64,000 nucleotides of DNA from Neotamlana sedimentorum (GTDB lineage Bacteria > Bacteroidota > Bacteroidia > Flavobacteriales > Flavobacteriaceae). Of the stretch, positions 39,002 through 47,549 are shown in pieces. The translations under genes were made by a program, and so were the position numbers. Within the stretch, counting starts at the first letter, position 1, and every line of letters begins with the position of its first letter. The DNA is taken from the NCBI RefSeq assembly GCF_000943565.1, contig NZ_JTDW01000004.1, positions 372,001 to 436,000 on the forward strand. Reading direction: 5' to 3'. Below the pieces are notes generated by a model. It saw only the letters and a program-made list of their open reading frames with translations, searched no databases and had not been told where the DNA came from.

Positions 39002-40870
39002 ATGCAAAAACTTCTAACTTTAATAATATGGATTGGCCTCTCTAGTTTGTCGTATTCTCAAGATTTGTATATCGCCGATAATAGCTACCTTTTTTCTAAC
39101 GATATAAATATTTTTGTAAATAATGATATTAGGTTAGAAACAGCAACATCATATATCTACTTGCGCGGCGATGCTCAATTAACGCAAAATAATGATATTA
39201 AAAACTCTGATGCTGGTTCTTTATCTATTTATCAAAATCAAACCACAAATGTTTACGAATACAACTATTTTTGCTCACCCGTAGGCTTAGGTACAGATGG
39301 AACTGTAAAGATTAATTCCGACTTTAATGGAAGTAATATTTATGACCCGATAGATGACACAGATGTTAGCAATGTTAATTCACTGGCTTACAGCTACACT
39401 ACAAATTATAACAGTACGACAACCGAACTTTCTAGCTACTGGATTTATACTTTAAAAAATGCAGAAGGATATTACAACTGGCAGCAGGTGTTTAATACTG
39501 GAGATATAGAGGCTGGATATGGTTTTACCTTAAAAGGAAGTCCAAATGTAAACAATGTCTTAGATTTTAGAGGACGTCCAAACAATGGTACAATTACGGT
39601 AAGCTGCTCTTTTGACGGTATAGATGATCAACCTTCGGGACTTCCAAACTACGCTGAAACACTAACAGGAAACCCCTACCCTTCGGCCATAGATTTAAAG
39701 TTGTTTTTTGTTAATTCCAATAACCAAACAGTTCTAAGTCCGCAATTATTTTTTTGGGAACAAGAGCCAAAATTTTCTCATTATTTACAAGATTACGAAG
39801 GTGGTTATGCTACTTACATTCCCGGAGACCCAGCCGATTTAAGTGACAACGGAACCTATGTTATTGCTCCTTTTATAAGCTATAATAACGATGGAACTGA
39901 TGGCACAGGTGCAACCGGAAATACTACAGATTATACTACTAATAACTCTAGAAGATATGCTGCAGTAGGTCAAGGTTTTATTATTGCTAGTAATGTTAAT
40001 GGTGGTTATGCCGAATTTACAAACGCTATGCGCATAGCGTTTAGTGAAGACTCTAATCCTTTAGGAAATGGCTCTGTATTTGCCAAAAACACAAATTCCA
40101 AAGCAAATAGTACTATTAAACATCCTATTTCTCATAATGGAATAGATTATAAAAGTATTTTTGAAAATCCAACCGTTGTTCCTGAAATACGTATTCACAC
40201 CAAAGTTAATAATACCTATTATAAAGAAAATGTTATTGCCTTACGAGATGCCACACCAAACAATAACACTTATAATAAGTTTTTTGATGCAATTAATATT
40301 AATAACTTAAATTCTGATGCTTATTTAATTTCTGAAGGAAAGCATCTTTCAATAAAATCCATTACTTATAACGTTAACACCACAATTCCTTTTGGACTTA
40401 TAGCTAAAAATAATAATAGTACATTTTCAATAACTGTAAATGAAATTTATAATACACCAAATAATATGGAAGTCTTTTTACTCGATAAAGAGAATGGAGA
40501 ATTTATAGATATTATAAATAACACTTTTAACATAACGCTTAACGCAGGAGAATACCACGACCGATTTGAGATTACTTTCAATAAAAAGTCTTTAAATACC
40601 GAAGAAAAGGTCGGTTTTAACCACTTAAACATTAATCAAAACAACCGTACCGCCGAACTTAATATTTCAAACCCGAGTTTACTTAAAATTGAAAGCTTAA
40701 GAGTTTTTGATATTTATGGGAAACAAATTTTAAATTATAATATTTCTGAAGCAAAATCGGAATATAGTTATAATACCAGAAATATTAGTGACGGCATTTA
40801 TGTTGTAAAAATAACGCTAGATAATCAAAAAATTCTAGGTAAAAAAATAGCTATAAAGCATAATAAATAA
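39002..40870 (+). CDS. T9SS-secreted protein with type A sorting domain
   Basis: The 622-residue protein begins with a signal peptide (to about 19, SLSYSQ) and ends with a type A sorting domain of the type IX secretion system (about 545-622: LNISNPSLLKIESLRVFDIY, then SDGIYVVKITLDNQKILGKK). It would therefore be exported across the outer membrane and attached or released. The body is Asn/Tyr/Gly-rich and beta-like with no enzymatic motif I recognise. Monocistronic by spacing. Confidence 0.88.
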   Translation: MQKLLTLIIWIGLSSLSYSQDLYIADNSYLFSNDINIFVNNDIRLETATSYIYLRGDAQLTQNNDIKNSDAGSLSIYQNQTTNVYEYNYFCSPVGLGTDGTVKINSDFNGSNIYDPIDDTDVSNVNSLAYSYTTNYNSTTTELSSYWIYTLKNAEGYYNWQQVFNTGDIEAGYGFTLKGSPNVNNVLDFRGRPNNGTITVSCSFDGIDDQPSGLPNYAETLTGNPYPSAIDLKLFFVNSNNQTVLSPQLFFWEQEPKFSHYLQDYEGGYATYIPGDPADLSDNGTYVIAPFISYNNDGTDGTGATGNTTDYTTNNSRRYAAVGQGFIIASNVNGGYAEFTNAMRIAFSEDSNPLGNGSVFAKNTNSKANSTIKHPISHNGIDYKSIFENPTVVPEIRIHTKVNNTYYKENVIALRDATPNNNTYNKFFDAININNLNSDAYLISEGKHLSIKSITYNVNTTIPFGLIAKNNNSTFSITVNEIYNTPNNMEVFLLDKENGEFIDIINNTFNITLNAGEYHDRFEITFNKKSLNTEEKVGFNHLNINQNNRTAELNISNPSLLKIESLRVFDIYGKQILNYNISEAKSEYSYNTRNISDGIYVVKITLDNQKILGKKIAIKHNK

Positions 40871-40928
40871 GTTTTTGGCATTTTTCTTTTTTTTAGTTTT
40901 CATTACATTTAACATCTAAAAATTAGTT

Positions 40929-41204
40929 ATGGAAAAATATATGCTTCCTTGCCTTGCTAAAAAATTTTTAGGTATAGACTGTCCTGGTTGTGGAATTCAA
41001 CGTGCTACCCTTTTAATTTTTAAAGGAGAATTTACCGATGCATTCCACATGTATCCTGCCATTTATTTGCTTGTAACTTTATTTTCCTTTATTTTAATAA
41101 ACTTTTTCTTTAAATTTAATTTTGCCAACCGAATTATTAATCCACTTGCTAATATTACAATTGCAATTATTTTAATTAGCTACATAATAAAACTATTAAA
41201 TTAA
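40929..41204 (+). CDS. DUF2752 membrane protein
   Basis: The 91-residue protein has two hydrophobic helices (about 35-60, 70-89) and the DUF2752 signature GIDCPGCGIQRA near residues 15-26, where two cysteines flank Pro-Gly. The function of DUF2752 is not known; the CPxCG-like motif could bind a metal or act in redox chemistry. It is 7 bases upstream of the CCC-motif protein gene, so the two small membrane proteins form an operon. Confidence 0.85.
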   Translation: MEKYMLPCLAKKFLGIDCPGCGIQRATLLIFKGEFTDAFHMYPAIYLLVTLFSFILINFFFKFNFANRIINPLANITIAIILISYIIKLLN

Positions 41205-41211
41205 CACTTAT

Positions 41212-41544
41212 ATGGAACAACAAAAACTTAACCCAACAATTGTATATGTTTTAGCTTTAATTGGCTTATTATGCTGCTGTATTGGCGGTTCTGGGTTTAT
41301 TTTATCTGGAATAGCCTTCTACATTGCACAAAATAAAATTAAAGAGGCTAAACTTAATCCAGAAAATTATGATCAAGTTAGTATAAAATCTATGAATACT
41401 GCTAAAATAGTTGCCTTAATAATTTTAATTATTAACGTACTTTATTTAATTATTACGGTATACAGAATATCAACAATTGGTTGGGATGAATTAATACAAC
41501 AATCACAGGAAATGATGGAACAATGGCAATCACAAAATCAATAA
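41212..41544 (+). CDS. CCC-motif membrane protein
   Basis: The 110-residue protein has two helices (about 10-37, 67-88) and a run of three cysteines in LLCCCIGGSGF within the first, the feature that names this Bacteroidota family. The cytoplasmic loop KIKEAKLNPENYDQ and the Gln/Glu-rich C-terminus follow the family. No function is established. Co-directional with and close behind the DUF2752 gene. Confidence 0.85.
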   Translation: MEQQKLNPTIVYVLALIGLLCCCIGGSGFILSGIAFYIAQNKIKEAKLNPENYDQVSIKSMNTAKIVALIILIINVLYLIITVYRISTIGWDELIQQSQEMMEQWQSQNQ

Positions 41545-41567
41545 TAACAACGCCAATTATATCTTTT

Positions 41568-41600
41568 AAAAAAAAAGCACCCAAAAGGGTGCCTTTTTTT
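41568..41600. terminator. bidirectional intrinsic terminator
   Basis: GCACCC (41577-41582) pairs with GGGTGC (41587-41592) across AAAA, with nine A before and seven T after, between the CCC-motif gene and the convergent rocD. Confidence 0.88.
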
Positions 41601-42840
41601 ATTCAAACGTTTTTAATGTTTTTACAATAATAGCTACACACTCGCGTAACTGTATTTCGTTCATTACAAGTGGCGGCGCAAACCTAATAATATTACCATG
41701 AGTTGGTTTAGCTAGCAATCCGTTATCGCGAAGGGCTAAACAAATATTCCAAGCTGTATCGCTGTCTTCATCATCATTAATTACAATAGCGTTTAATAAA
41801 CCTTTTCCGCGAACTAAGTTAACAATACCACTCGTTTCAATATATTTATTTATTTCAGCACGGAACAATTCACCTAAAACTTCAGCATTTTCGGCTAGTT
41901 TTTCATCTTTTACAACCTCAAGAGCAGCAATAGCTACAGCCGCAGCCACAGGGTTACCACCAAAAGTACTACCGTGATTTCCAGGTTTTATAACATTCAT
42001 AACATTGTTATTGGCCAAAACAGCCGAAACCGGATAAACTCCGCCGCTAATAGCCTTTCCTAAAATTAAAACATCGGGCGTAACATTTTCATGATTAACT
42101 GCTAATAACTTTCCTGTTCTTGCAATACCAGTTTGTACTTCATCTGCAATAAAAAGTACATTGTATTTTTCGCAAAGTGCTTTAGCTTTAGTTAAATAAC
42201 CTTCGGTTGGCACGTAAACACCAGCTTCACCTTGTATAGGTTCAACTAAAAAACCAGCAATATTTTTATTGTTTTTAAATGTAGTTTCAAGCTGCTCTAA
42301 ATTATCGTAATCTATTTTTATAAAACCGTTAGTATACGGTCCAAAGTTTTTACGAGCAACGGGATCGTTACTAAATGAAATTATAGTTGTTGTACGTCCA
42401 TGAAAATTGTTTTTACAAACCACAATTTCAGCTTCATTTTCATCAATACCTTTAACCTCGTATGCCCATTTTCTACAAATTTTCAAAGCTGTTTCCACTG
42501 CTTCTGCACCTGTATTCATTGGTAATAACTTATCAAAACCAAAAAATTCGCAAGCAAATTTCTCGTACTTCCCTAACATATCATTGTAAAATGCACGCGA
42601 TGTTAAGGTTAATTTTTGCGCTTGCTCTACCATAGCGCCCACAATTTTTGGGTGACAATGTCCTTGGTTTACCGCAGAATATGCCGATAAAAAATCGAAA
42701 TACTGCTTCCCTTCCACATCCCAAACATACACACCTTCACCTTTTGTTAAAACCACAGGCAACGGGTGGTAATTGTGCGCTCCATACTCGTTTTCTAAAT
42801 CTATCGCTTGTTGCGACGTTAATTGCTCTAAAACAGCCAT
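41599..42840 (-). CDS. rocD: ornithine--oxo-acid transaminase
   Basis: Transfers the delta-amino group of ornithine to 2-oxoglutarate, giving glutamate semialdehyde. The 413-residue PLP enzyme has Lys262 in [12 protein letters not shown], the aspartate in [14 protein letters not shown], and Tyr55 in [14 protein letters not shown], which is the ornithine-recognition tyrosine of OATs and sets it apart from acetylornithine or GABA transaminases. Length is normal. Monocistronic, with its start at the ATG before [10 protein letters not shown]. Confidence 0.93.
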   Translation of the reverse strand: MAVLEQLTSQQAIDLENEYGAHNYHPLPVVLTKGEGVYVWDVEGKQYFDFLSAYSAVNQGHCHPKIVGAMVEQAQKLTLTSRAFYNDMLGKYEKFACEFFGFDKLLPMNTGAEAVETALKICRKWAYEVKGIDENEAEIVVCKNNFHGRTTTIISFSNDPVARKNFGPYTNGFIKIDYDNLEQLETTFKNNKNIAGFLVEPIQGEAGVYVPTEGYLTKAKALCEKYNVLFIADEVQTGIARTGKLLAVNHENVTPDVLILGKAISGGVYPVSAVLANNNVMNVIKPGNHGSTFGGNPVAAAVAIAALEVVKDEKLAENAEVLGELFRAEINKYIETSGIVNLVRGKGLLNAIVINDDEDSDTAWNICLALRDNGLLAKPTHGNIIRFAPPLVMNEIQLRECVAIIVKTLKTFE

Positions 42841-43242
42841 CTTAATTGAATTTAAATTGTAAAATAAATTCCTTCTGTACCTTTATTCTTTCGAATTCCC
42901 GACAAGTTTCGGGGCGAAAAAGCAGCGTGGGAGAGAAATCATCCCTGGATAGATGCGCAATTTACTAAATATTCGTATTTTTTTGGGTGCAACCCTATTA
43001 TTTTTTCGGCAAATAATAGTGTCAGGCTTTACACTATATCTTTTTTGTATTAATGTTTCAACTTAACAAAAGTTTTAAAAACAATTCAAAATCAATTATT
43101 TAAACTTACATCTGTACAACAAAAAAGGATGCCGTTTCAATCCTTTGCACGAAAACTTGCGATAAATATTTAAAACTTCAGTATTAAAAAAAATTAGTAA
43201 ACCAAAATATAAAAATCGCAATGGCTTCATTACTTTTGCAGC
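42841..43242. other. 402-base intergenic region with inverted repeat and orphan open frame
   Basis: Between divergent rocD and rlmD. An inverted repeat CCCGA-caagtt-TCGGG lies at 42898-42913, and TAGTGT-caggcttt-ACACTA forms a second small hairpin near 43017-43036. The plus-strand frame 42868-43050 is open for 61 codons with gene-like composition (GEKAAWERNHPWIDAQFTKY) but no ATG, GTG or TTG start before its last codons. It may be a gene remnant or a dispersed repeat unit. The -7 box of rlmD is at 43231. Confidence 0.5.
43231..43238 (+). promoter_or_regulatory. -7 box TACTTTTG before rlmD
   Basis: Exact TAnnTTTG ending four bases before the rlmD ATG at 43243, the same distance as for xerD. 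A leaderless transcript is implied. No TTG at the -33 distance is seen. Confidence 0.4.
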
Positions 43243-44694
43243 ATGCCAAGAAGAGAACGAAATAAATTTGTAAAACGCGGACAAGTCATCGAAATACTAA
43301 TCGAAGACTACGCCTTTGGAGGCAAAGGTATTGGCCGTATTAGGAATGAGCATGGTGAATTTGTAGTTTTTGTACCAAATACACTACCAGGACAATTAGT
43401 TAAAGCTCAGATAAAAAAAACAAGCAAAAAATACGCCGAGTGTAAACTGTTTGAAGTTTTAAAATCATCAGACGACGAAATTGATAGTCCGTACCAAGAT
43501 ATTCCTGGTGCGCCTTACATAAAATTACCCATCGAAAAACAACACGAGTATAAAAAACAAAGTACGCTCGAATTGTTTAAGCGCATTGGTAAGGTGACAG
43601 ATATCGAAGACAAATTCGATGAATTTATTAACTCGCCAAACACCTTTCATTACCGTAATAAAATGGAATATGGCTTTTCTGCCATTGGTTACAATCATGA
43701 ATTAAAAACAGACGTAGACGAGTTTACCCTAGGATTTAAAAAACGAGGTACATGGTGGTGTGGCGATAACTTAAATAACGATTCTGGTTTATTTGATGGT
43801 CAACTTGAAAACAACCTTAAAAACATAAGAGCATACTGCCAAAATACAGGTTTAGCACCTTGGCACGCGCCAAAAAAAGAAGGTTTTTTTAGGTATTTTG
43901 TAGTTCGAAAATCTTATAAAACCAACATGTTATTATTTAACCTAGTAACTACGTCTTACGATTTACCAAAGTTTAGTTTAAACAAATTTGCCGAGTATTT
44001 AACGGAACTATTTGGCGATCGAGTTGCAGGCTTTTTACATACAATAAACGACGAAATTGGCGACCGTACCATTGCCACATCTGGAAGCATTAAGTTAATT
44101 TATGGTGAAGATAAAATAGTTGAAGAATTATTAGGACTAAACTTCGAAATTAGCATGAAAAGCTTTTTTCAAACCAATCCTAAAAGTGCCGAAAAACTAT
44201 ACAGTAAAGTGGTAGAATATGTACTTGAAAAACAGGAGTCTGTAGATAATTCTGTGGTGCTAGATTTGTTTTGCGGCACCGGAACCATTGGACAAATTAT
44301 TGCCAATAAAGCCAATAATACTAAAATTGTAGGTGTCGATATTGTAGCTTCTGCTATCGAAGATGCTAAAGAAAACGCCAAACGAAACAACATTGAAGGC
44401 TTAAAGTTTTATGCCGCCGATGTGGGCAAGTTTTTAAGCGAACACCCCGAATATAAAAACAAAATTGAAACCATTGTTTTAGATCCTGCTCGTGCAGGTA
44501 TTGCGCCTAAAACCTTAAATAAAATAATAAACCTAAATGCAGAACGTTTGGTTTATGTATCTTGTAACCCTGCTACGCAAGCTCGAGATACCGAACAACT
44601 TATGCTAGCAGGTTATCAAATAAAAAAAATTAGTTTAGTAGACCAGTTTCCGCATACAGCACACATTGAAACTGTAGTTTTATTCGAGAAATAA
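43243..44694 (+). CDS. rlmD: 23S rRNA (uracil-C5)-methyltransferase RlmD/RumA type
   Basis: Methylates a uracil in 23S rRNA (U1939 in E. coli). The 483-residue protein has an N-terminal TRAM domain (10-70, FGGKGIGRIRNEHG), the S-adenosylmethionine motif LDLFCGTGTIG (340-350), DPARAG (414-419) and the nucleophile Cys441 in VYVSCNPATQARD. The Fe-S cysteines of E. coli RlmD are replaced: the region aligned to CGGCQQQH reads PGAPYIKLP (residues 88-96), so no cluster is expected. First gene of an operon with the DUF6452 and DUF6048 genes, 3 bases from the next start. Confidence 0.93.
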   Translation: MPRRERNKFVKRGQVIEILIEDYAFGGKGIGRIRNEHGEFVVFVPNTLPGQLVKAQIKKTSKKYAECKLFEVLKSSDDEIDSPYQDIPGAPYIKLPIEKQHEYKKQSTLELFKRIGKVTDIEDKFDEFINSPNTFHYRNKMEYGFSAIGYNHELKTDVDEFTLGFKKRGTWWCGDNLNNDSGLFDGQLENNLKNIRAYCQNTGLAPWHAPKKEGFFRYFVVRKSYKTNMLLFNLVTTSYDLPKFSLNKFAEYLTELFGDRVAGFLHTINDEIGDRTIATSGSIKLIYGEDKIVEELLGLNFEISMKSFFQTNPKSAEKLYSKVVEYVLEKQESVDNSVVLDLFCGTGTIGQIIANKANNTKIVGVDIVASAIEDAKENAKRNNIEGLKFYAADVGKFLSEHPEYKNKIETIVLDPARAGIAPKTLNKIINLNAERLVYVSCNPATQARDTEQLMLAGYQIKKISLVDQFPHTAHIETVVLFEK

Positions 44695-44697
44695 ATT

Positions 44698-45240
44698 ATG
44701 AAGAAAACCGTAATTTTTATAATACTAATTGTTGTTTTAGCCATAAGTTGTGAAAAAGATGATATTTGCGCTGATGGCACTGCTACAACACCAAGTTTAG
44801 TTATTGATTTATACGATGCCTCTAGCCCTGAAGATTTAGAATTCGCATTCGATTTACTTATCTATGGTATTGGCAGCAACACCGACAGCGTTCTAACAGA
44901 CTACGAAATTGTTGATGTAAACCAGTTGGTTTTACCTTTAAAAACCCATGAATCACCAACTCAGTTTGTATTAATATCGGATGCATATTTAGATGATAAC
45001 GGCACCGAAGATGACGACACCGACGATTTTTACACAGGCAGTAACCGAGACACGATTACTGTTGGCTACGTACTTTCGGAAGAATATGTATCTAGAGCCT
45101 GCGGTTACCGAACCATTTATACAAACATAACCCTAACTATAGAACCAGACGACGATAACTGGTTGCTATCTAGAACACCTTTAACAGACGATCAAATTAT
45201 TGATGACGAAGATGAAGCACACTTTAGCATTACACATTAG
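44698..45240 (+). CDS. DUF6452-like lipoprotein
   Basis: The 180-residue protein has a lipobox LAISC (Cys18) and a beta-rich body with an acidic linker (NGTEDDDTDDFY). Three further cysteines occur, including DICAD and RACGYRT, which could pair as a disulfide. Position directly behind rlmD and before a DUF6048-like gene is conserved in flavobacteria and supports the DUF6452 call. Function unknown; the outer membrane is the likely location. Confidence 0.75.
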   Translation: MKKTVIFIILIVVLAISCEKDDICADGTATTPSLVIDLYDASSPEDLEFAFDLLIYGIGSNTDSVLTDYEIVDVNQLVLPLKTHESPTQFVLISDAYLDDNGTEDDDTDDFYTGSNRDTITVGYVLSEEYVSRACGYRTIYTNITLTIEPDDDNWLLSRTPLTDDQIIDDEDEAHFSITH

Positions 45241-45991
45241 TATAGCGTTTTCTTTGTTAGTTATTTGCGTAAAAACCCAAGCGCAAAACAATCAAAATCC
45301 GCCAAAACCAAAACCGGAAAAAGAACTAATAAAAAAAACGAACGATACGGTAATTAAAACATCCGATTCTACCGCTGTTAAATTAAAGTATGGTTTACGC
45401 GCTGGTATTGACTTAAGTAAAATATTACGTTCGTACTTAGACGACGATTACAAGGGTTTTGAAATTTTAGCAGATTACAGACTTAAACCAAACTTTTACA
45501 TTGCTGGAGAACTAGGTTTTGAAGACAAAACAACCATTTCGGATTATCTGGATGTTACAAGCAAAGGATCGTATTTAAAAGCGGGTATCGATTTAAATGT
45601 TTACCAAAATTGGCTCGATATGGACAACTTGGTATATTTTGGCTTTCGTGTTGGCGCAAGTACTTTTAACCAAACAATAAATAATTTTACTATTTATACA
45701 ACAGATCAATATTGGACGCCTCAACTTACATCGACCGACGCTACAGAATACAGCGGGTTGACCGCTTTTTGGGGTGAAATTATGCTTGGTTTTAAAGTAG
45801 AACTTTTAACTAATTTGTATTTAGGAGCAAACGTACAATTAAAGTTTTTGGCTAGCGAATCTAGTATCGATAATTTTGAAGTACTCTACATTCCTGGTTA
45901 TGGAAAAACTTACGATAGTGGCCTAATTGGTGCCGGATACAGCTATTTTTTAAGTTACCGTATTCCGTTATTTAAGAAGGCTAAAAGTTAA
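45212..45991 (+). CDS. DUF6048-like outer membrane beta-barrel protein
   Basis: From the ATG at 45212 the 259-residue protein has a signal peptide (MKHTLALHISIAFSLLVICV, cleaved after about TQAQ) and then a low-complexity stretch KPKPEKELIKKTNDT and a small beta-barrel-like body (KYGLRAGIDLSKILRSYLDD, GELGFEDKT, SYFLSYRIPLFKK). Upstream in-frame starts at 45200 and 45203 would spoil the signal peptide. The gene overlaps the DUF6452-like gene by 29 bases in another frame, which implies coupled translation. Function unknown. Confidence 0.8.
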   Translation: MKHTLALHISIAFSLLVICVKTQAQNNQNPPKPKPEKELIKKTNDTVIKTSDSTAVKLKYGLRAGIDLSKILRSYLDDDYKGFEILADYRLKPNFYIAGELGFEDKTTISDYLDVTSKGSYLKAGIDLNVYQNWLDMDNLVYFGFRVGASTFNQTINNFTIYTTDQYWTPQLTSTDATEYSGLTAFWGEIMLGFKVELLTNLYLGANVQLKFLASESSIDNFEVLYIPGYGKTYDSGLIGAGYSYFLSYRIPLFKKAKS

Positions 45992-46020
45992 AATTGAAAG
46001 ACTAAAAAAATATTTAAATA

Positions 46021-46053
46021 AAAAAAAGTCCTGCTTTTCAGCAGCACTTTTTT
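46021..46053. terminator. intrinsic terminator between DUF6048 gene and glyA
   Basis: AAAAAAGTCCTGCT pairs with AGCAGCACTTTTTT with one mismatch and a short loop; A-run and T-run on the two sides allow use by both convergent genes. Confidence 0.75.
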
Positions 46054-46074
46054 ATTATCTATATACAAGTAAAA

Positions 46075-47346
46075 TTAAACAAACAACGGTTTGTCTTTCA
46101 TCATAGCATTAACTTTAGCTTTTACAGCTTCTAAGGTTGCTTCATCTTCAAAGTTTGTAATAACTTCATCAATTAAATCAACAATAGCAGTCATATCGGT
46201 TTCTTTTAAACCTCTTGTTGTAACAGCAGCAGCTCCTAAACGAATACCAGACGTTACAAATGGCGATTTATCATCAAAAGGAACCATATTTTTATTGGCA
46301 GTGATATCTGCTTTTACCAAAGCTTGTTCCGCATCTTTACCAGATACATTTTTATTTCTTAAATCGATAAGCATCATGTGGTTATCTGTACCACCCGAAA
46401 TAATGTTATAATCTTTAGCTACAAGAGCATTCGCCATAGCATTGGCATTTTTCTTAACTTGTAATTGGTAGTTTAAAAAATCGTCTGTTAAAGCCTCACC
46501 AAATGCAATTGCTTTCGCTGCAATAATGTGTTCTAACGGTCCACCTTGATTTCCTGGGAAAACGGCAGAATCTAAAAGTGACGACATTTTACGTAAGCTT
46601 CCATTTTTTAAAGTAATTCCAAAAGGGTTCTCAAAATCTTTCCCCATCATAATCATTCCACCACGTGGTCCACGTAACGTTTTATGTGTTGTTGTTGTAA
46701 CAATATGACAATGTGGTAACGGATCGTTTAAAATACCTTTAGCAATTAAACCAGCAGGATGCGAAATATCGGCCAATAAAATAGCACCTACACTATCTGC
46801 AATTACTCTAAAACGTTCAAAATCAATATCACGAGAATAAGCAGAAGCACCAGCAATAATTAATTTTGGCTGTTCTTTGGTTGCAATCTCTTGAATTTTA
46901 TCATAGTTTAAAACACCTGTTTCTTGCTCAACGCCATAAAAAACAGGACTATATAATTTACCAGAAAAGTTTACTGGAGACCCATGTGTTAAGTGACCAC
47001 CGTGAGATAAATCGAAACCAAGAATTTTATCACCTGGCTTTAAACACGCATGATAAACAGCTGTATTTGCTTGACTTCCAGAGTGCGGCTGAACATTTAC
47101 ATATTCGGCTCCAAACAAGGTTTTAGCTCTATCGATAGCAATTTGTTCAACTTCATCTACCACTTCACACCCACCATAATAGCGCTTACCGGGGTACCCT
47201 TCGGCATATTTATTAGTTAAAACCGAACCAGCAGCTTCCATAACTTGTTCACTTACAAAATTCTCTGATGCGATAAGTTCTATACCATGAAGTTGGCGCT
47301 CCTTTTCGGCTTGTATAAGTTCAAAAATTTGTTCGTCGCGTTGCAT
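46075..47346 (-). CDS. glyA: serine hydroxymethyltransferase
   Basis: Interconverts serine and glycine with transfer of a one-carbon unit to tetrahydrofolate. The 423-residue PLP enzyme has Lys222 in [15 protein letters not shown], the PLP-binding [10 protein letters not shown] (193-202), and the N-terminal [14 protein letters not shown]. Length and motifs are those of the bacterial housekeeping enzyme. Divergent from fumarylacetoacetase with 203 bases between. Confidence 0.97.
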   Translation of the reverse strand: MQRDEQIFELIQAEKERQLHGIELIASENFVSEQVMEAAGSVLTNKYAEGYPGKRYYGGCEVVDEVEQIAIDRAKTLFGAEYVNVQPHSGSQANTAVYHACLKPGDKILGFDLSHGGHLTHGSPVNFSGKLYSPVFYGVEQETGVLNYDKIQEIATKEQPKLIIAGASAYSRDIDFERFRVIADSVGAILLADISHPAGLIAKGILNDPLPHCHIVTTTTHKTLRGPRGGMIMMGKDFENPFGITLKNGSLRKMSSLLDSAVFPGNQGGPLEHIIAAKAIAFGEALTDDFLNYQLQVKKNANAMANALVAKDYNIISGGTDNHMMLIDLRNKNVSGKDAEQALVKADITANKNMVPFDDKSPFVTSGIRLGAAAVTTRGLKETDMTAIVDLIDEVITNFEDEATLEAVKAKVNAMMKDKPLFV

Positions 47347-47375
47347 AATCTTTTTGTTTCTTTTTTATTGAAGTG

Positions 47376-47410
47376 CAAAAATAGAAAATACATTAGTTAT
47401 AAGAGCCAAA
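47376..47410 (-). promoter_or_regulatory. candidate glyA promoter
   Basis: On the minus strand TATTTTTG (47383-47376) matches the Bacteroidota -7 consensus TAnnTTTG and ends 29 bases before the glyA ATG. A TTTG that could serve as -33 box lies 23 bases upstream (47410-47407), slightly longer than the usual 19-21. Confidence 0.4.
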
Positions 47411-47507
47411 AAACTCATAATTCCCTTTAAGTTTTTAACCAATTTATTAACTTTTTGATAAATTTTAATTTTTAGCATATTTTAACAATTAAAATGAAAA
47501 TTTTATG

Positions 47508-47515
47508 TACGTTTG
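47508..47515 (+). promoter_or_regulatory. -7 box TACGTTTG before the fumarylacetoacetase gene
   Basis: Exact TAnnTTTG, ending 34 bases before the ATG at 47550. No convincing -33 element is visible. Confidence 0.35.
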
Positions 47516-47549
47516 AATAGAGATTTGTATAATATTTATATTTTTAGTT

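Noticed and set aside
46091-47126. Plus-strand frames opposite glyA
   Set aside because: Shadows of a full-length, clearly conserved glyA.
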